From assembly GCA_006384855.1 (NCBI GenBank), contig VCJN01001373.1, positions 1 to 64,000 on the forward strand: DNA of 64,000 nt. The letters are read 5' to 3'. Position numbers and translations under genes: made by a program. Below the pieces are notes generated by a model. That model saw nothing but the letters and a program-made list of their open reading frames with translations. It did no database searches and was not told the origin of the DNA. Of this stretch, positions 41,045-53,508 are shown piece after piece. Origin of the DNA: Tetraselmis striata. Its lineage: Eukaryota; Chlorophyta; Chlorodendrophyceae; Chlorodendrales; Chlorodendraceae. Position 1 is the first letter of the stretch, and the number at the start of each line of letters is the position of its first letter.

Positions 41045-44000
41045 GCATCTTTCATCGACGACTGGTACTCGCTGGTGCATGCAAGCCCAGCTATTGCAGG
41101 GGCCGTCATTCTGTGCTGTGTGGGTTGTCCTGCGCCGACATGATTGCCGAGGTCATGGTCGCGGTGGTGAGGGCGGATGGTATCTTAATTCCCAGTTGAG
41201 AGACGGCTGGCGCTTGGTGTGCATGCTGCTGCAGGATGTGTTTGCGGTGGGGAGTATGATCCGCGAGAGCGACATCGCGGCCGTCGGGGATGGCATGGGG
41301 TACGCTGCCGCCGCCGCCGCTGCCACCACCGCCGCCTAAAAAAGCAATGGCGGCTCTCATATGTGAAGCAGTGAAGGAAGCTGATGAAGGGGGCACCTAT
41401 GAACAGAAGTCTTTGCAGGGCTGACAATAGGGCTGGGGTGAGGCGAGATGGGAGTGTGTGCAGCCCCTGAGGCGGTGTTTGCGCCCAGCGTTAGAGTAAC
41501 GCTGCGTCGTTGCGTCGGCCTCATGCCAATGCCCTGCTCCGCCTTACCATGTGACATTCGGTGCGTGCAGGCCGCGGCCGCTGCTGCGGACCATGACTGC
41601 TTACCGCAAGCACAAGATCCAGGAGGAGGAGGCCGCCTGCACCGCGAAGATCAACGAGGTGCAGCGCCGCCTGCAGCATGCCCACCAGGTGAGGCGCACG
41701 GCGGCCGCGCAGGGGTGGCTCCGTGCTTTGCAGGGCCCCAAAATCCTACTCATCCTTCCCCCCCCCTCCCCCCGGCCCCGGCTCACTGGAGCATGAATTC
41801 TCACTTTGCATTTCCGATTCACATGAACCCTAAAACCCGTTGACTGCCTCGTCATGCCTAGGAACTTCCTGTTGGCCGCATGTCAATGCCGTAACCTCTG
41901 CTTGGGTTATTTAGACATCATCGTTTACAATCCTCCTCCTCTGCCAAAGCAAAAGTGTTTTCCTGGAAATGCTGTGTAGGTCAGAATACAGCACGAATAT
42001 ATCACGGAGTCTCACAATCCAATGGTGAAAAACACTTGGCATTTCCAGGAGGCACTTGTAATTTACCTGAAGTTGTTGTACATTTACAAGTTGTGAATTT
42101 GTATAGTGCGGTTATTTCGCTCTTTGCATGAGGCGTTGGCAGCTGGCAACCTCAGTACTTAAGCATTACTAGTGATGGATGTTTTGAGCAAAACAACGGC
42201 ACGGCGCAAGTATCCTCAGTACTTAGGCCAGGCGTACATTTCAAATCCACGTCCGTGATGCATTCCTGTGTAATGTATGAAAAAATAAAAAGGAAACGTT
42301 CTGCCGGCACAAAGAATCAAACGCATTGACACGATTAGTTCAAATACGACGTTTACGACATCGTCCCCCCCCTTTCAACGTCGCAGCAGGTTCAGCCTCC
42401 CTTTTTTGCACAGGGGCGGCTCGTATTGGTTTCGGATCATTGGGTCCGTACCCGCAAAAACTACGTCCATATGCCGATTACTCTGGGAAGGACATTTCCT
42501 GCCAGCATTTACCCTCGAAATTTGCGGCGTGCCCAAACCCGCAGCACTCACGGCGTCCCCGGCCGGCCGACACATAGTAGGCCGTCGCCAATACCGGCCA
42601 ATAGACTGCATCGTGATCGTGCAGGAGTGCTCGGTGTTCTAGCGTCAGTATTGCGGCCCGTCGAGATTCAAAAAAAGCGGCCCGGCTGAGCTCTAGCCCC
42701 AGTGATATGTTCCGGGCGCACCGGTTTCGGATCTTTGACCCCGGATCTTTTCGGCGGTCCTTCCCTTTTCTGATGCGAGATGTACTGCGCAGCATACTGC
42801 TAGTACTTTACACTACAGAATGGCAGGGGGTTCCGGTACCGATAATGCCTGCCAACACAGTTGCCCCCGGCTAATGTGACAACGCCCAAGACCGTGACTG
42901 AGCCGGATTCTTCATTTTCGTACTCAATATCGACATGATGATAAACTGCACAAAGTACTGACCCCGCTCCGCGGCGAGTACGAGGGAAACTCGAGATCGG
43001 CAATTCCAATGGCCAGCATCGCGCCCACCCGCTGTGATGATGCGCAGCATATTGCGCAGGCGCTTTCCGGCCTCAAGCCCGGCAGCACGGCGCGGCGGTC
43101 GGTGCCGGAGCATGACGGCGCCGCGGCTGACCGCCTCGAGCAGGACGTCCCTGCCCTGGAGCACGAGCTGCGCCGGCTGGAGCGGACGCTGGGGTGCGCC
43201 GAGCGGGACCGCTCACGCCGCCCCGGCGCTGCGCTCCGCCGCCCTTGTCATGCAAAGCAGCAGCAGCGCAATCTGCTGGTTGCCTGGCGGCGATGGCATC
43301 CACACCACGCCACGCTGTGCTGCAGTCTCACCTCCCTACCGCAGCCCTCGCACTGTGTGCAGTACATCGCTTTACGATAGACCCGTATTCACGAATTGGC
43401 CTTGGTGATAGCGCCATTTGAGGAGCTTCCCATAGTGCGAGCTATGTGCTGACTCGCCTTGATGTCCACCTGCTCTGGCCGTCTGCTGCAGCGACATCCA
43501 GGTGAAGAAAGAGCGTTTCGTGGCGGATGTGCAGTCAAGTGTGAGGTCGGGACCCCCCCCCCCCCCCCCTCGGCCGCCATTCTGATGACCCAACAACCCA
43601 CCTCACCTGCTAACGATGGCGACATCAGTCCACACGCTGCACATAATCGTTCAGCATGTTCGATTGCTCTGATAAGACCTGGCAACATACAAATGGCATG
43701 GACATGTATTCATTATACATATACATACATATATATACTATATATATGCGTAACTTGGGTTTGCCGTCCAATGGGTTGGAGTGGCGGTCAATGATTTGGG
43801 GAGAGATAGACAGAAAGGGAGGCCCCATGGAATGCCACTGTCCCTTGAGCACGATGAGGCAAATATGCGGCGGCGGCGATGCGGCCGCATGAGCGGCGAA
43901 ACTGCAAAGTGCTGGTAGCCCGCCGCGCCATGTGTCTAGTCTGCGCAGACCTAGCGGCTTATAATATGGCATCTCTGCTCGGGGGACAAAGCGCTGAGCG

Positions 44001-44830
44001 AGGCTGGTATTGATCCGTTCTTAATGCTTCCGTCCGTAGTGCATTTCTCGGAGGACCTTACCACTCTCATTTTATTGAACAGCAACACACTTCCAGGTGC
44101 GATTGGCTGCTGGTTGCGTGAGTCCATTCTGTAGTGCGCCAAGCTAGCTAGATGTCTCTTTTGTCGGGTTGCACGGACATTTCTCGAACAGTTCTAAACA
44201 TCGACATGTGTACCAATGGACATGTGTATGCAATCTAAGGCCCAGGTTTGGTTCCACTGAACGCTGCTGGTAGGGGCCCCGCCCCGCCGCATGAGGCGCC
44301 CCTGGCGGCCCGCCACCTCCGTCCCCCAGCATAATCAGGCGGACAGATGGGCTGATCACGCGCAGGGGCAGTCGAGATATGTGCGGTGTGCGCAACACTA
44401 GCCCCGATGATGGCGCTTGGGGCACTAAGCTCAACCGCCGCATCGAGGGATCTTCCGCAAGATCATAGGTGCCACTTTTCCGGCCGACTGTTGGGAGGTT
44501 GCCGGTTTTTGTTGGCGTGCCGTCCGATGTTGTGAACCTGTGCCAATGTATACGCGACTGGCATCACTGCTTCGCCGGACGTCCCTAAATGGTGTTGTCG
44601 GCAACTGTCTGTGGGCTTCGCGCAGCTGGGAGTGCTACGAGAGCGGCCTCGAGACCAGAGACGTCCTGTCCAACGGGGAGCGGAAGGCTGACATGGAGGA
44701 GCTCTTGGGGCGCAAAGTCGCCAGCAGGGAGTTTGAATGGGAGGCCAATCTGCCGGCGCCAGAGCGCTTGCGGCTCATGCAGGAGCGGCGCAGGGCGCTG
44801 CAGGACCGGCAGCGCCTGACGGAGGGATGA
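41045..44830 (+). CDS. Candidate downstream exons, possibly of the MYND gene
   Basis: Splice-bounded open stretches follow on the same strand: 41045-41119 (SFIDDWYSLVHASPAIAGA), 41571-41688 (TAYRKHKIQEEEAACTAKIN, coiled coil), 43017-43193 (DRLEQDVPALEHELRRLERT, coiled coil), 43492-43540 (DIQVKKERFVADVQSS), about 43978-44096 (EAGIDPFLMLPSVVHFSED) and 44626-44830, which reads WECYESGLETRDVLSNGE, DMEELLGRKV, WEANLPAPERLRLMQE and ends at TGA 44828-44830. Phases do not all agree between neighbours, so exons are missing or some candidates are wrong. The shared coiled-coil style suggests one protein, but more than one gene is possible. No family was recognised. Confidence 0.35.
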
Positions 44831-45005
44831 GCAACGAACAAATCGCGCCCTGACCGGCCGTGTCTCAAAGTCTTATTTGAGCCCCCCCCCCCCCCCCACC
44901 CCCCCTCCCCCCCCGGCACACCACCACCACCACCAATCACCCCCCTTCCAACGTCCCCCTTCCAAATTGGGATGCCGTGATGCCCTTCAACCACCTACAG
45001 CTCTA

Positions 45006-45010
45006 TGTAA
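45006..45010 (+). terminator. TGTAA 3'-end processing signal
   Basis: TGTAA lies 176 bases after the stop codon at 44828-44830, preceded by poly-C tracts at 44881-44915. Confidence 0.4.
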
Positions 45011-45729
45011 GGTTCCTCTCTCTCACTCATTGTCTGAACAAGAGACGCATCGACTCTGACGCTGCTGAATTTCGGCAAGCAGATGGTTGCGGGTGGTGGC
45101 TTATCCACACTCCACAGTTTGTGTAGGCTCCATGTCCCGCAGGCATTAGGCGCAAGTAAATGTGCCTCCTGAAACTACCTGGCGCTCCGCCATACTGCGC
45201 AACCCAAGTGCACACATCGGCAGGAGCGGCTGCCTAAGTATATGATATTGGTGGCTGCTGTGCGTTGGCGTATCGCGATGATGTGTCCCTTTCTTTATCA
45301 GCACACAGCAGCCGTGCATGAAAAACAACACAACTCATTGGCCGATGCCAGCGCTACTGACACTCAAAGTGATTATAACAGATATGTACGTGACCACCGC
45401 CAGGAACGGAAGGACACTGTCTCGACAGCGCACGGAAATGAGGGATATGCTGACACAATATGCGTGCAAGTCGCGTCTAATGCAAACATTACAACATATC
45501 CGTAATATACGACGGGAAAGCACAAGCAGCACATTTGAAGGATGCGCTTGAACTTCAATTTGTTTCCCTTACACAAATGTATTCATGCGCGTGATCCCAT
45601 GCACAGGCGCGGCCATTAAAAACGTAGAGTATCTGAATGGCACATAAATTCAATCCGAACTACAGTAAAAACAGAAGGTGTTGTCCGTTTCTGTGCTGCG
45701 GATGATAGTCATTGTCTCCGCACATACAC
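45011..45729. other. Spacer, no recognised gene
   Basis: Mostly unstructured DNA of moderate AT content. No motif-bearing ORF was recognised. Confidence 0.35.
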
Positions 45730-45853
45730 CCCTCCACACATGAGGGGCATCCAGTGCTGATTTCAGCTAAAATGTGCATGTGATGTCAGCGATGCTGCTA
45801 CACATGCACATTTTGGCTGAAAGCAGCCCTGGATGCCCCTCATGTGTGGAGGG
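45730..45853. ncRNA. Long perfect-stem hairpin, candidate small-RNA precursor or foldback element
   Basis: Left arm 45730-45782 and right arm 45801-45853 are reverse complements over 53 bases with three mismatches, around an 18-base loop. The arm starts CCCTCCACACATGAGGGGCA and runs on to AATGTGCATGTG. Size and stem quality suit an algal miRNA/siRNA precursor, but a miniature foldback transposon would look the same. It lies about 400 bases beyond the 3' end of TIC110. Confidence 0.45.
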
Positions 45854-46255
45854 TAAGCGACGAAAGCAAGGGTGCGTGCCAGCAAGGGTGCGACTCCTTT
45901 GGGCAGCAGCTTGCGCATCGGGCCAGGGCGAGCTATACAGAAAGCAGTCCACTTGTAGCGGCGCTCCGGACTACGCCAAGGCAGCAGTGCGTCTGGCGGG
46001 AAAAAACACCGGTGGGAGCAAGTACACCGGCGTGCGCACTTGCCAATTAAACAAAGGCAGACAACCCGAGATAAACCTGCCCAGCGCTGCGTGGCAGCCC
46101 CACCAGCTGGGTTACGACCGTCACTGCTGTGGCCTGGCAGTCGGTGCAGGCAGGGAGACTACACAAGGCGTTGCTAAGATGTTAGTGACCTCGTGGGGGT
46201 CTCAGGGGGAGGAGGGTTTTTGGGGGGGGGGGAGGGGACGGGGGCCGTCGAGCGC
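45854..46255. other. TIC110 3' flank
   Basis: This holds a G-rich run at 46208-46238 (poly-C on the TIC110 sense strand). No TGTAA was seen on the minus strand close to the stop. Confidence 0.35.
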
Positions 46256-49200
46256 TCAGAAGATGGCGCCCTCGTTCTCCGCCTCCTGCTCCAGCCGGAA
46301 GCCGCCGCTGGCGATGACCTCCTTGAGGGACGCCGCCTGCTCGTCCGTGATGCCCAGCAGCTTCTGCAGCTCGGCCTGCTTGCCCTCGTCCTTGTCCTTG
46401 ATCATGTACACGCTGAACACGTCCTGCAGCTCCTCCGGCTCGGCCCACTCCATCGGCTTGTCGACGGGGTTGGCGCGGTTGCAGGCCAGCAGGTTGTTCA
46501 TGTCCTTCACCGCGTCGTCCAGCCTCTTCTGCCGCAGGTAGCTGATGGCCTGCACCAGCGTCGTCCGCTTGCGCGAGCCCGCGACGTCCTTGACCACCGC
46601 CTGGACCGCCTTCTGCTCGAGGCCCAGCTTCTCGGGCAGCTCCTCCAGCACCTCCGCAGTGTCAAAGTTGCCGGTGCCGTCCGACAGGATGGACTCAATC
46701 TTCTGGCGGAACAGCTGCGTGCGCATGTCCTTGCTCACAAAGCTGGCCACCTCCACCCCGCTGTCCACCATCTCCATCACCTTGTCCAGCGACAGGCTGC
46801 CCGCGCGCTTGGCGGCCGACATGCCCGCAATCAGCTTCTCGTTCTGCACGCCCTTGATGACCTTCTGCGCCTTCTCGTCCGTCAGGCCCATCTTCTTCTG
46901 CATGTCCGTCAGGGCCTCCGTCTTCTCCTTGGTCAGCACGCCGTCGGCCAGCACCTGCTGCACCTGGTTGCGGAACGCCTGCTCCGCCAGGCCCTGCACA
47001 TTCCCACAGCCATCCTGTCACTCCCTGTGCCGAACAGCTAGTTCAACGGAGGGACAGTTATCGTGCCGGCGCGTGTGCCGGCCGATGAATGACACTGTCC
47101 AAAGTAGCGCAAGGCGGCGGGAGGCTGCGAGGGACAGCGGCGAGCGCAGGGTTTGAGCCTCACCGAGTGAACCTCCGCCACGTCCATCTGGTTGAGGCCG
47201 AGCACGTCCCCGAGCTGCGACAGCCGCTGGAACTCGCTCTGGTCGCGCTCCACCACCATCATGGAGCCCATCGGCAGCGCCACCGCGTCGCCCGACATGC
47301 AGAAGAGCAGGAAGCTCTTGTAGATGTCCAGCCGGTCGCGCTTATCGAGGTCCTCCGCCAGCGTGATGTCCTTCTGCGTCACCATCTGCACGCCGGCCTC
47401 CTCCAGCTCCGCGGGCGCGGGCGCGTCGGCCGCCGCCTCGGTCTTGGCCAGCGTGCTGGGCTTCGCCTCCTCATCGTCGCCCTCGGCCGAGGTAGAAGCA
47501 TCGCCGGCCTCCGCCGCCTCGGCGCCCTCCTCAGCCTTGTCCCCGCCCTCCGTCGCCTTCTTCTTGTCCTCCTCCATCTTCTTCGCCTGCGCCATGATGT
47601 CCTCGAACTCCTTCTTGGCCTTGGCCTCCTTCTCCTTGGTCTCGTCGCTCTTCACGTCATCCAGCAGGGGGCCGACCACCATGGTGTTGAAGTACACCAG
47701 CTTCTTCAGCTCCTTGGCCGCGTCCAGCCGGTTCTTCTGGTTGCGCGACTTGGTGGTGTAAGTCAGGAAGGCGCGGCGAGCCGCCGCGGACAGGATCTCC
47801 TTGGCCGCCGCCTCGTCCAGGCGCACATCCTGTCCGCAACATCAGGGCGGCAGCGCGCTCAGCCTCAGGCAAATGTACAGGGCAGATGAGCTCGGGTTGC
47901 CTCGTTCCGACTGGCTGGGCCGCCTCACCGCAATGGCCTTCTTCACGTTGGCGCGGTCGTCGGGGCTGAAGCCCTCGTAGCCGGCGCTGAGCGCGTCCTC
48001 CACGGCGCGCTTCACGATGGCGCCGCACAGCTCCTTGTGGATCGCGTCCACCTCGCCCTTCTGCAGGCACATCATGCGCCGCATCTTGCCCCAGCTGCGC
48101 CTCGTCCTCCGCGGTGAGCGCCTTCTTCTCCAGGAAGGTCACCAGCTTCTGGCGGTAGATGGACATGTGCAGCTGCGCCGCTGACGCGGGGTCAAAGCGC
48201 AGGTTGTTGCACATCTCCTGCAGCACGGCCGCCTTGCTCTCGGCCGCCTCCAGCTCGCCGCTAGCGACCTTCTCGCGCAGCTTGTTCCTGCGGTCGCCGG
48301 CCATGCTGGTGTCAGCACATCCCACGTTGCGCGCCATATCTCTTTCAAATCGCATCCCCATGGGCGTACCCCCTCGCAGCCAAGGCGCGCGCTGCGGCAT
48401 GGCGGGGCTCACCTGTAGGTGCGGACGACAACGTCGTCACGGATGGCGGTGACCTCCTTGGGGCCGAGGCCAAACACGCCGCGGAGCTCGTTGAGCGCGG
48501 TCTCCATCTCCTCAGTGAAGCCGTCATACTTGCGCAGCTTCTCCTCCAGGTACACCTTCAGCACCTGTTGAGTGCGGCGCAGGAGAAACCGTGCGCCTGG
48601 TGAGCCACCCCGCTGCCGGAAAGAAAGAAAGGGTGGCAGCGACAGGCTTGCAGGTTCCTCTGCGCCGCAATCACATTGCCCCATTGCCGCCTCAGGAGCA
48701 TCAACATACATGGTACAAGGGGGGGAGGGGGGGGCAGCCAACCCCAGTTGTGCTATACAACTCCAGTTGTGCTGTCGCAATCCAACCTCTACTTCCTGGA
48801 GGAACCCCCCCTCCCCCCTCGCTCTCTCTCTGGAAACCCCCGCAGCTCCTTCTCCCCCCCCCCCCCCCCCCCCCCCCCTCCTCCCAAAACACTCCTAAGC
48901 CAGCTGAGGACCCATTCGTGCGCACCTCCTTGAGGTCGTTGGGGCGGCCCGGCTCCTCAAACTTGCCGCCCAGCAAGCTGATGGGGCCCAGGCCCGGCAC
49001 CAGCTCCTCGTCGTCCTTCATGGAGGTCAGCGCCGCATTGTACTCCAGGATGGTCTGCATCGCGGCCATGGCCTCGCTACAGCCCAGGGCAAGAGCGCAC
49101 ACGGACCGGGCGTCAGTGGTGTGCCGCCCCTTGGGTCCCCTGGCAGCCGCCTCATTGGGGGCAGCGGCCCCGCATGCAGCTACGCAGCGCCCCTGCGGGC

Positions 49201-52035
49201 GAGACATGTGGCAGGGTCGGGCGCCCTCCAGTCCGGCGTACCTGTAGTCCTTCACACGTGTGCGGCGCTTGACGCACGCGATGGCCTTCTCCGCCTGGTT
49301 CTCCACAAAGGTGCGGCTGGCCTCGGTCACCAGCTCTGCGGCCACGTCGTCCGAGAGCTTGAAGGTGTCCATCTTGGACTTGAGCGCCTGCCGCACAATG
49401 CGCGCCACAGAGCGGACACACACCATCAGCGCCATGACCCCCCCCCCCCCCCCCCCCAACACACACACAATACTGGTTCTTTCGCCCCCATGCCTTTTGA
49501 CCCTCTATAGCCTTCCGCCTGGCCACGCACAGGGCACCCTGGCCACGGACCTTCAGGGCCTCGCGGTCGCTAGGCAGCTCGCCGCCCAGGGCGTCCAGGC
49601 TGTCCTTGAACAGCTGCTTGGCATTGTCGCGCTTAGCGACGTACAGCTGCGCGTCGGTGATGTTGAACAGGCGCTTCCAGGGCAGCAGGAACGACGCCTG
49701 CGTGTGTCAAGTCAGGCGGCAAAGATGGTTAGAGCATGGCGGGTCGGGGCAGCATGGCCCTGGCCACTGCACCCAACATCCAATGTAAAGGGACGTGGGC
49801 CGACGTGCCTGAAGCGCTGCTCTGCGGGTGCCAATTTTTGGCACGACAGAGGGACGATACCCTGGCAACACGCTATGGTGTACAGTGCACACCCTATACA
49901 CGTAGATGGGCATACAAGGCTGGCCCAAAGCCCCCCCCCCCCCCCCCCCCGACCCCCTTCAACCCTTTGTTCCTTACTTCATATAAAGACAATGGCCATA
50001 GACATATACAAGGTTGGGTTGGGTGCCTGGAAGGATATGGGGGGGGGGGGGGGGGGGGGGGCTGCGGACCTTCTGGTCGCCAAAGAGCAGGGTCGAGGCG
50101 TAGATGAGCTGCTGGAAGGAGCGGCGCTGCTCAACCTCGCTGTCGCGGGAGCTCGACTCAAAGCGGCTGCGCATGATGCGGCGGCCCACGTCCAGGTGCA
50201 CCTGGGCGGCTTCCTCGTCCGCCAGGCCGATGGCATCCAGGAACGCGCGCAGCTTCTCTGCTTCACCGCCCCTGCAGTCGACAGGCAGCCGGGCGCACGT
50301 CCAGGGAATAGTTTATGACATGTGCCAGGGGACATACCGCCATACATGCCCTGTATGGCAGCAGCATGTTAAGAGGCATGGCGGGGGCGGGGCAGAAATA
50401 CAAGTTACTGCCATACTCAGGTATTGGTAGGGTGGGCTAGAGGGTGTTTCGCTGAAAATAAGGTAGAACGGAAAAAGGGCAGGTGGGTGGGTGCCGGGGA
50501 GAGGGAGGGGGATCTTACGTTAGGGAGCCGCCGGTGCCGGGCAAGGACAGAGCTGAGGTACGAGTCGTACAGCTGCTGCAGCTCCACCACAAGCTTCTCG
50601 TTCATGGTCACGCCATACTTCTCGCCGATGGCGTCCACGTCAGTCTTGCTGAGGTTAGCAGGGTCAAAGCTGCCGTCCGCCAGCTTGTTCTGCAGCTCGA
50701 TGGCGGCGGCCTTGCCGCGCTTCTCCTGTCCCTGGGCCACAGCGGCAACAGCCACGCCAGCACCGACCACACCGCCGCCCACCTGGGCAACCTGCTTCAT
50801 AGAGCCTGGATAGAGGTGTGGTAGAGACAGGGAGGGGGGAGATGGTACAAAGCGTCAGGCCGGGATTAAACTTCCAACCATTAGGCAGCATGCACGTACA
50901 TCACCCCTCACACGACCGGCCCGCATGTTTGGCAGGCTCTAGCATGTCAGAATCGTCCGCTCACCGAGGGTTTAGAGAAGTAGGCACGCCTCCATAGACG
51001 GGTAAAGAACACAAGAACGACGGGAGATGGGCAAGCTTTGATGGCCAGGGACGACAGCGTTGCCACCAAGCAGTGCAACGCGCAGGAAAGTGCGCATGGT
51101 TCCAGTTCTCAGCGTACCTGGTACCTGGCCGCCAAGAGCTGCACCCACCGCTCCCGCGCCGGCCACAAGCACCGCGGCGACGCCCATCAGTGCCGGCGTC
51201 GCCATGCCGGACATCGTCTTCTGTACGCCGTCCATCTCCTGCGGCGGCCCGAACACGTCCTGCGCGACAAAGGGCCGCCCGGTGTCATGCGAGGCTTGGA
51301 AAGGCAGTTCTCGACAGCCATCGGCACGCCCTCCTCCCCAGGCCGGAAAGCAGCAATCGGAGCGAACGCACTGCGAAGGAACGGGCTGTGACAAATCTGT
51401 CATAGGGCTGTTATCGAGTGCCTGGGGGGGAGGGGCGGCCATGGAGAAAAAGGTTCGGGCGCGGGCGGCAAGGGGCGCGACGGAATCCGTGGCCTGTCGG
51501 CCCTCGCGCCGAAATCGAGCCGGGCTTAAAAAACACGCACAGCGCAGTTGCCCTTTGTAGTCGATACGTTAATCCCCATGTGCAGCGACGCATGAGGCTT
51601 TCTTTGACTAGATGGGCTTGGATCTGGTCGTGCTGGCGATCAAGCGGCCTCGCGGTGCGGGCCGCTGCCAGCTGATGCCACTGTAACACTGGCATTGACA
51701 CCGCAGGATGGCAGACGGCGGAAAAGGGGGAACCCGTGGCAGGACCGGGGGGAGGGGGGGGGGGGGGGGGGGATTCGCGGGTGAGCGCTGACACCATCGC
51801 CCTTCTCAGGCCATGGTAGCGCCTGCAGGAGCTGGAAGAGTTAAAAAGGTGTGAGAATTCCACTCACCGAGCTTGCACGAACGGTGACGGGTGCGCCGGT
51901 AGCTGCCCGGCGTCGGCGCTGCTGCTGCTGCGCGAGCAGCTGCGACGGCGGGCGGAGAGACAGCCGGCCCGGGCGAGCGCCGGCGGGCGCAATGCCCCAG
52001 GCGCCGCCGCGGCTTACAGAGGCTTGAGCGGCCAT
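46256..52035 (-). CDS. TIC110: TIC110, chloroplast inner-envelope protein import component, 11 exons
   Basis: TIC110 sits in the inner plastid envelope and provides a stromal scaffold for incoming preproteins and chaperones. The CDS is complement of 46256-46993, 47164-47829, 47929-48305, 48413-48564, 48926-49076, 49242-49387, 49551-49697, 50070-50271, 50519-50805, 51118-51259, 51868-52035. Exon 1 is an Arg/Ser-rich transit peptide (MAAQASVSRGGAWGIAPAG). Exons 2-3 hold two hydrophobic segments (ALMGVAAVLVAGAGAVGAAL; GGGVVGAGVAVAAVA). The rest is the helical stromal domain with LYDSYLSSV, NITDAQLYVAKRDNAKQLF, FVENQAEKAI and a C-terminus ending EAENEGAIF. An acidic Ala/Glu linker lies in the 47164-47829 exon. 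The length, about 1057 residues, is close to that of plant TIC110. Two single-base surpluses (C4 at 48089-48092 and AA at 50543-50544, plus strand) break the frame; removing them restores homology and phase. Confidence 0.93.
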
Positions 52036-53508
52036 TCTGGCAGCAGAGGCGGCAGGTGGGTTCGTGTGCGGAGGGGGGGGGCTTGGCCTGGAACTGGAGG
52101 CTTGGCGTCGACGACTGTGCTGCTTGCCAAGCACGACAAGGACCGCAGCGGCGTGGTGGCTGCTGGCGGCGGCGGATGATAAGAAAAGGGACAATCAGGC
52201 AAAGTCTGTCCCGGGAAGTCGCCGCTACCCCGGCCAGCACTGCCCGTCCTCCAGAGGAAGCGCAGCAGCGTCATTCCCTTATGGTATCGCCAAATTCTCG
52301 AGGTGTATCCGTCTGTATTATCATACCTGTATATCAGGTGAGGCATCGACAGCAGCGCATTTCCATATACGTGTCGTCGCGCGCGGCGAAATGAACAACA
52401 GCTGCGCCGCAGGGCATAACTCGTCGCGAAGTGTCGGATGAAACTACTTGTCGCGAAATGTAGAACGCGATAGAAATCGAATTTGGAGTTTAGGGCGGCC
52501 GTCGCCGATTTTTGCGCTCAAATTGTGTTCTCGTATCCCGTAATGAAAATCGTCCTACATACAGCATGCAATGACATCGAGCAGGTACTTACCGTCGAGC
52601 AGCGCAAGCCGTTCGATGGATCGTTCCATATCATGACCCCGTTGTTTTGCTGACCTGCACGCTTATGAGTCGTTAGATTGCGATCCATCCCATGTCACCG
52701 GTGATTAGTCACATGCGAATCATCGGTGCACCTCAGCGCGTGCGCCGCCCTATTGCTTGCTACGTGTATTATGTACCTTGCGGAAAAGTGAAACATAGCA
52801 AGGACTAGCGAGAAGCGGACACAGGGTGTTCAAGTAACGATATCATAACGATTTGTCGTATCTACAGGATATGTACTGCACATGTCAATCCGGCCTAAGC
52901 CAGTACACACGCGGCGAGGGCGCTGTAATAAATGCTTATTACGGGGACATGCGCTAGATGCAACAATCAATAAATCTATACAGCGAGGGCGCAGTCATAA
53001 ATTAGCGGTGAATTTATTATTTATATACGTTCATAGTACCAGTGTGTCGGTAAGGATTAATCCTTGGACGTTATTCAAATCAATGTACATACGACGACGG
53101 GCGGTACCGGTAGCAAGAAAGTTTATCACCAAGTTGGCATCTCCAAAAAAAAATGATTAATTCACTACAGGAGAGCATTATTCGTACGAGATCCATGGAA
53201 TTGAGGATTTACCATCAGCAGGCGCCGTGCCGTCGACGACGACCCGCCCCGCGGTCCGGCGGTCCTCTCCAGCACAGCATATCACCTGCTGCTTGCACAA
53301 CGCGCGACCGGCGTATCGCGGCACAGGCCGCCGTCGACGCTGGCCGCGGGAAAACGTCAGGCGGGTAGCAGGCGCTACGCTGGACTCGGGCTACCCTTAC
53401 ACACATCTAGGTGGATAACTGGCTACCTCCCTCCGCGCACATAACGCCAGCAGAGCACTACCGGGTAAACGACGGTGCCCACAGCCCGTCCCCATTTCGG
53501 TGAAGAAC
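52036..53508. other. TIC110 upstream region and AT-rich spacer
   Basis: GC-rich to about 52290, then AT-rich to 53160. The TIC110 promoter should lie at the left end, but no core motif was identified. No gene was recognised. Confidence 0.35.

Noticed and set aside
41960..42056. Foldback with TCCTGGAAATGC
   Set aside because: The inverted words are only about 12 bases and in changed order, too weak to call an element.
47089..47889. 266-codon ORF antisense to TIC110
   Set aside because: It is the reverse strand of a well-supported TIC110 exon and consists of Leu/Arg/His runs, the usual shadow of acidic GC-rich codons.
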